A DNA stretch of 64,000 nucleotides from Streptomyces sp. L-9-10 (GTDB lineage: Bacteria > Actinomycetota > Actinomycetes > Streptomycetales > Streptomycetaceae). Positions within the stretch are counted from its first letter, which is position 1, and every line of letters starts with the position of its first letter. A program made the translations under genes and the position numbers. Below, piece after piece: positions 60,442 to 64,000 of this stretch. The notes under the pieces were generated by a model that made no database searches, was not told the origin of the DNA, and was given only the letters and a program-made list of their open reading frames with translations. Where the stretch lies: the NCBI RefSeq assembly GCF_004151105.1, contig NZ_PHRF01000152.1, forward strand, positions 62,001 through 126,000. The letters run 5' to 3'.

Positions 60442-60681
60442 TCAGCGGACCTGGTCCACGTCGATGAGATCGACGCGGATGCCACGGCCGCCGATGGCGC
60501 CCACGACGGTCCGCAGAGCACGTGCGGTGCGGCCGTTGCGGCCGATCACCTTGCCGAGGTCGTCCGGGTGCACCCGGACCTCCAGCACACGGCCGCGGCG
60601 CAGGGTGCGCGAGGCCACCTGCACTTCGTCCGGGTTGTCGACGATGCCCTTCACGAGGTGCTCGAGAGCCTCCTCGAGCAT
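60442..60681 (-). CDS. khpA: KH-domain RNA-binding protein KhpA
   Basis: Small RNA-binding protein of 79 residues with one KH domain; the GxxG loop is in DDLGKVIGRNGRTARALR. KhpA-type proteins in Gram-positive bacteria bind many RNAs and influence growth and cell shape. It lies 2 bases after rpsP, so the two are co-translated. ATG 60681. Confidence 0.95.
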   Translation of the reverse strand: MLEEALEHLVKGIVDNPDEVQVASRTLRRGRVLEVRVHPDDLGKVIGRNGRTARALRTVVGAIGGRGIRVDLIDVDQVR

Positions 60682-60683
60682 GC

Positions 60684-61130
60684 TCAGGCCTCGGTCGACT
60701 CGGCGGCGGCCGAGGACTCGGTCCCGGCTTCGTCGGCCTTCTTGTCGGACTTCTTGGCCTTCTGAGTGATCGCCTCACCCTTGGGCTCGTCGCCGGCGTC
60801 CTTCGCGGCGGCCTCGAAGAGGGCGCGCTTGTCGGCCTTCGGCTCCGGCTGGAGCAGCGGCGCGGGGGCCGGCAGGCCCTTGTGCGCCTGCCAGTCACCG
60901 GTGAGCTTGAGGATCGCGAGAACCGGCTCGGTCGGCTGGGCGCCGACGGACAGCCAGTAACGCGCGCGCTCCGAGTCGACCTCGATGCGCGAGGGGTTCT
61001 GCACCGGGTGGTACAGACCGATCTCCTCGATGGCCCGGCCGTCACGGCGGGTACGGGAGTCGGCGACGATGATGCGGTAGTGAGGCGAACGGATCTTGCC
61101 CAGACGCTTCAGCTTGATCTTGACTGCCAC
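60684..61130 (-). CDS. rpsP: 30S ribosomal protein S16
   Basis: Small-subunit assembly protein, 148 residues. Core: VKIKLKRLGKIRSPHYRIIV, DSRTRRDGRAIEEIGLYHPV and SVGAQPTEPVLAILKLTGDW. A tail of about 60 residues rich in Ala, Lys and Glu extends beyond the usual length, as in other streptomycetes. GTG 61130, with AGGAGA about 11 bases upstream, is the only start that fits the family. First gene of the cluster. Confidence 0.96.
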   Translation of the reverse strand: MAVKIKLKRLGKIRSPHYRIIVADSRTRRDGRAIEEIGLYHPVQNPSRIEVDSERARYWLSVGAQPTEPVLAILKLTGDWQAHKGLPAPAPLLQPEPKADKRALFEAAAKDAGDEPKGEAITQKAKKSDKKADEAGTESSAAAESTEA

Positions 61131-61340
61131 TGGAGTGGTGTCTCCTGGTCTTGACGTGGTTGGGCACAACGGGATGCCGCGTGGGGTTGCGGTACCCGAT
61201 CCGCCCGATGGACGCGTCAGCCGGAGGAGAGAGGGGTCCTGTGCGACTGTCGAGTACAGCTGGCCATTCTGCCATACGCCCGCGACCGGGCATGACCCGG
61301 TGGCGGGCAGGCGGCGGGAGCGTCCGGGACGGCCGGTGAC

Positions 61341-61934
61341 TCAGCCCGCGGCGCCGACCACTTCGGGGATGCGGAAGGGCTTGCCGCAGCCGCCGCAGAC
61401 GATCGGGGCCTGGGCGAGGACCGACGGTACGACCCGTACGTTCCGCCCGCAGTCACAGACCGCCTTGACGCGCACCCCGCCGCCGGACGAGCCGTGTCTG
61501 GCGGCCGGGCCGCGGAAGCTGCGCTTGGTGTCGGCGGCCGTCGCGACCGTGTGCGCCTTGAGGGCGCGCTGCAATCGCTCGATCGTGGGGCGGTACCGCC
61601 GCTTCGCCTCGGGGCTGAGCGAGACCAGGGAGAAACCACTGCTGGGATGCGGCTCCTCGGGATGGTCGAGGCCCATCTCCTCGGCGATCGCCAGGAATCG
61701 GCGGTTGTGATAGCGGCCGGCCCGCGAGGTGTCCCGGACACCTCTGGCCGCGGCGATGCCATGGACCGCTTCGTGAAGCAGTCGTTCGAAAGAGAGCTCG
61801 GCGCCACAGGCGGACGACGACTCTCCGATCAGGGACTCTGGCGCGGCAAGATCCGGCAGCTCGGGGTGGGACCGCTGAATATCGGCCCACGCCTGCGCCA
61901 GCTCTGCGGCGAGAACAGGTGGTGTCGTGCTCAC
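61341..61934 (-). CDS. SprT-like zinc protein with HExxH motif and zinc ribbon
   Basis: A 197-residue protein I cannot name. FERLLHEAVHGIAAARG has a HExxH metalloprotease motif, and GRYHNRRFLAIAEEMGL supplies a possible third ligand, as in SprT/WSS1-like proteins. Near the C-terminus VCDCGRNVRV and IVCGGCGKPFRIP form a zinc ribbon. SprT-like proteins cut DNA-bound proteins, but no direct evidence supports that here. GTG 61934 is the start; its ribosome site is weak. It is single, between proS and rpsP. Confidence 0.78.
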   Translation of the reverse strand: MSTTPPVLAAELAQAWADIQRSHPELPDLAAPESLIGESSSACGAELSFERLLHEAVHGIAAARGVRDTSRAGRYHNRRFLAIAEEMGLDHPEEPHPSSGFSLVSLSPEAKRRYRPTIERLQRALKAHTVATAADTKRSFRGPAARHGSSGGGVRVKAVCDCGRNVRVVPSVLAQAPIVCGGCGKPFRIPEVVGAAG

Positions 61935-62004
61935 GTCGTGAACAACGAGCCGGAAGGCTCCCGGGTTCCATTACGGGGCATCCCAAATAATTTGCACGTA
62001 CCCG

Positions 62005-62232
62005 TCAGTTGCCATTGATGCGTCCGGACGAGGGCGGGTGCGCTGATCTGCGGAGAAGTCTCACAGCTCCTACCAAGGTGGTACGTAGCGTCTCGTACGC
62101 TTCGACGCGTAGACGATCTACGTACACCGGCGCTTCCTCTTGAAGAGGAGCTTCTCCCCTTCGAGAGGGGCTCCCCGCGGAAGGGGTTCCGGCGGGGGGA
62201 CTCGGTGGACGCCTGGTGACGGATCCGCTCAA
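62005..62232 (-). CDS. Possible 75-aa ORF overlapping the proS stop
   Basis: TTG 62232 overlaps the proS TGA. The deduced peptide is Arg/Ser/Pro-rich at first, then VYVDRLRVEAYETLRTTLVG. No ribosome site is convincing, and the first part is simply the hairpin-rich DNA read through. Kept as a low-confidence candidate. Confidence 0.2.
   Translation of the reverse strand: MSGSVTRRPPSPPAGTPSAGSPSRRGEAPLQEEAPVYVDRLRVEAYETLRTTLVGAVRLLRRSAHPPSSGRINGN
62140..62205. other. Three consecutive hairpins downstream of proS
   Basis: CTCCTCTTCAAGAGGAAG-type stem, then CCCCTTCGAGAGGGG, then CCCCGC...GGCGGGG follow each other within about 65 bases of the proS 3' side. They could be terminators or a structured RNA; strand cannot be decided. 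The rest of 61935-62228 shows an AT-richer patch near 61985 that may hold the promoter of the HExxH gene. Confidence 0.45.
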
Positions 62233-63644
62233 TACGCGCGGGCCACAATGGCGACACTACCCGCCTCATCATCCGTTTCCGGCACCGCCCCGTCCTCCGC
62301 GACCAGGCACCGCACGGAGGCCCCGCGCTCGGCGAGAGCCGCCTCTCCCCCGGCCCCCAGCGTCGCCCAGGGGATGCGTGCCCAGCCGCCCGCGGCGGCG
62401 GCCTCGGCGGCCTCCTCGACGGTGGAGACGTCGGCGGTGCGGGCCTCACGGCGCGCCCTGGACTCCGTCAGCAGCAGCGCCTGGTCGTCCTCCAGGACCG
62501 TGGGCAGCAGCCCGGCGAGGGCGCCGGCCGCCACCGGTTCCTTGCCTCCCGGGATCCGGCGTACGAGCATCGCGGTGCCGTTCTCCAGGTCGCGCGGGCC
62601 GATCTCGATCCGTACGGGCACCCCCTTCAGCTCCCAGTCGACGGCCCGGCGGCCGAAGGGGATGTCGGTGCGGTCGTCGATCCGGACCCGGACGCCGGCG
62701 AGCCGGAGGCGGTCGGCGGTCTCGCGGACGGCGGCCAGGACCGGCTCGTCGCCCTTGATGGCCAGCACGACGGCCTGCACGGCGGCGAGCCGCGGCGGGA
62801 CGCGCAGTCCGTCGTCGTCGCCGTGGGACATGATCAGTCCGCCGACCATCCGGGTCGAGGCGCCCCAGGAGGTCTGCCAGACCAGCTCCTCGGTGCCCTC
62901 CTTCGACAGATACCGGGTGTGGAAGGCTCGCGCGAAGTTCTGTCCCAGCTCGTGGCTCGTGCCCATCTGGAGGGCCTTGCCGTCGCCCATCATCCCTTCG
63001 AGCGTGAGGGTGTTGACGGCTCCGGCGAAGCGCTCGCGCGCGGTCTTGCGGCCCAGCACGACATCGATCGCGAGGACCTCGGTCATGAAGTCCGCGTAGA
63101 CGTCGCGGTGGATGTGCGCGGCATAGTCCCTGGCGTCCTCGTAGGTGGCGTGGGCGGTGTGGCCCTCCTGCCAGAGGAATTCGGTGGTGCGCAGGAAGAC
63201 GCGGGGGCGCATCTCCCAGCGGACGACATTGGCCCACTGGTTGATCAGCAGCGGCAGATCGCGGTAGCTGCGCACCCACTTGGCGAAGTACTCGTTGACG
63301 ATCGTCTCGGAGGTGGGCCGTACGACGACCGGCTCCTCCAGGTCCTTGCCGCCGCCGTGCGTGACGATCGCCAGTTCGGGCGCGAACCCCTCGACGTGCG
63401 CCGCCTCCCGGGTCAGATACGACTGCGGGATGAGGAGCGGGAAGTACGCGTTCGAGGCGCCGGCGGCCTTGATGCGGGTATCCAGCTCCTGCTGCATCCG
63501 CTCCCACAGACCGTACCCATATGGCCTAATCACCATCGTGCCGCGCACCGGCCCGTTGTCGGCCAGTTCGGCCTTGTTGATCAGATCCTGGTACCAGCGG
63601 GGGAAGTCGTCGGCCCGGGGCGTGAGAACAGGTGCCTTCGCCAT
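62229..63644 (-). CDS. proS: Prolyl-tRNA synthetase, eukaryote/archaea-like type
   Basis: Charges tRNA-Pro. The 471-residue enzyme is the short type: class II motif 1 and 2 regions GTMVIRPYGYGLWERMQQEL, VVRPTSETIV, RWEMRPRVFLRTTEFLWQEG and HTAHATYEDA, and motif 3 GTSHELGQNF. The large editing insertion of the usual bacterial enzyme (about 180 residues) is absent. The anticodon-binding domain follows (VRVRIDDRTDIPFGRRAVDW). ATG 63644 gives the normal start MAKAPVLTPRADDFPRW. Streptomycetes usually also have a long bacterial proS elsewhere. Confidence 0.93.
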   Translation of the reverse strand: MAKAPVLTPRADDFPRWYQDLINKAELADNGPVRGTMVIRPYGYGLWERMQQELDTRIKAAGASNAYFPLLIPQSYLTREAAHVEGFAPELAIVTHGGGKDLEEPVVVRPTSETIVNEYFAKWVRSYRDLPLLINQWANVVRWEMRPRVFLRTTEFLWQEGHTAHATYEDARDYAAHIHRDVYADFMTEVLAIDVVLGRKTARERFAGAVNTLTLEGMMGDGKALQMGTSHELGQNFARAFHTRYLSKEGTEELVWQTSWGASTRMVGGLIMSHGDDDGLRVPPRLAAVQAVVLAIKGDEPVLAAVRETADRLRLAGVRVRIDDRTDIPFGRRAVDWELKGVPVRIEIGPRDLENGTAMLVRRIPGGKEPVAAGALAGLLPTVLEDDQALLLTESRARREARTADVSTVEEAAEAAAAGGWARIPWATLGAGGEAALAERGASVRCLVAEDGAVPETDDEAGSVAIVARAY

Positions 63645-63847
63645 GGCGGGCATCGTACGGGCTGGGACGAAAGGAACCGGCCATGCGCGCGGGAGCGCAC
63701 GCCCGGGGCATACACGCTTTGCCCGCCGCCCACTGGACGCGGGCACGGATGGGGAGTTCTCTGGCATACGGGGGAAGAACGCGCGCATGCACACGGGGGG
63801 AGTCCATCAGGGCACGACCGACCTCTCGGCGGATTGGGGCGCTATCC

Positions 63848-64000
63848 ATGACACGTACGCTCGGCGGGCACCACCAGCAGCTCTCGAACGCGGTCACGGC
63901 ACCGGCGGTCTCCGCCGAGGCGGGCGCGCGCGCCCGCGACTGGGCCGAGATACAGGAACGGATGCTGGTGCCGCTCTACGAAGCGGTGTACGAGCGCCTG
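63848..64000 (+). CDS. N-terminus of a probable SAM-dependent methyltransferase (cut by window edge)
   Basis: Fifty-one codons from ATG 63848, starting MTRTLGGHHQQLSN and continuing ARARDWAEIQERMLVPLYEA to the right edge. The pattern (WAEIQERM..PLYEAV) is that of the N-terminus of a streptomycete methyltransferase family, before the SAM-binding loop. The catalytic part lies outside the window, so the call rests on limited likeness. It is divergent from proS. Confidence 0.6.
   Translation, partial: MTRTLGGHHQQLSNAVTAPAVSAEAGARARDWAEIQERMLVPLYEAVYERL

Overview
The window is high-GC chromosomal DNA from an actinomycete, almost certainly a Streptomyces. Supporting signs are strong third-position GC bias, GTG/TTG starts, GGAGG-type ribosome sites, the developmental sigma factor gene whiG, four tandem type I signal peptidase genes (sipW-sipX-sipY-sipZ), and a chitinase promoter with DasR-type repeats. 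No rRNA, tRNA, insertion sequence, prophage or CRISPR array was found. The window begins inside an acyl-CoA dehydrogenase gene and ends inside the first codons of a probable methyltransferase gene.

Positions 1-29,600 are mainly an amine and amino-acid catabolic region. It holds three aldehyde dehydrogenases, two class-III aminotransferases (one is gabT), a PucR-type and an Lrp/AsnC-type regulator. It also holds a compact minus-strand polyamine operon: aldehyde dehydrogenase, potD, potA, potB, potC and a FAD-dependent amine oxidase, with a near-perfect CAACAA...TTGTTG palindrome upstream. The genes suggest the route putrescine -> aminobutyraldehyde -> GABA -> succinate semialdehyde. Interspersed are a membrane P-loop ATPase, a PAP2 phosphatase, a secreted GH18 chitinase, a NADAR protein, and a deaminase that looks like 6-aminodeoxyfutalosine deaminase (menaquinone synthesis) rather than adenosine deaminase. 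There is also an in-frame phosphodiesterase/methyltransferase fusion, a deletion scar joining remnants of a sensor kinase and a serine hydrolase, and a glycerol-facilitator-type channel.

Positions 29,700-41,800 hold an ABC ATPase/membrane protein pair, a LOG-family protein, two glycosyltransferases, a NarL-type two-component pair, and a thiamine-type ABC transporter (thiB-thiP-thiQ) preceded by a clear TPP riboswitch.

Positions 41,860-64,000 are conserved housekeeping DNA, nearly all on the minus strand. Read right to left: proS (type without the bacterial editing insertion), a HExxH/zinc-ribbon protein, rpsP-khpA-rimM-trmD-rplS, sipW-X-Y-Z, a Nudix gene, a DUF2469 gene, yraN, a comM-like gene, dprA, whiG, a TetR gene (with a convergent M23-like gene), then rpsB-tsf-pyrH-frr-cdsA and rlmN. 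Strong hairpins separate rpsB/tsf and tsf/pyrH and follow cdsA, and a BldD-like site lies upstream of whiG.
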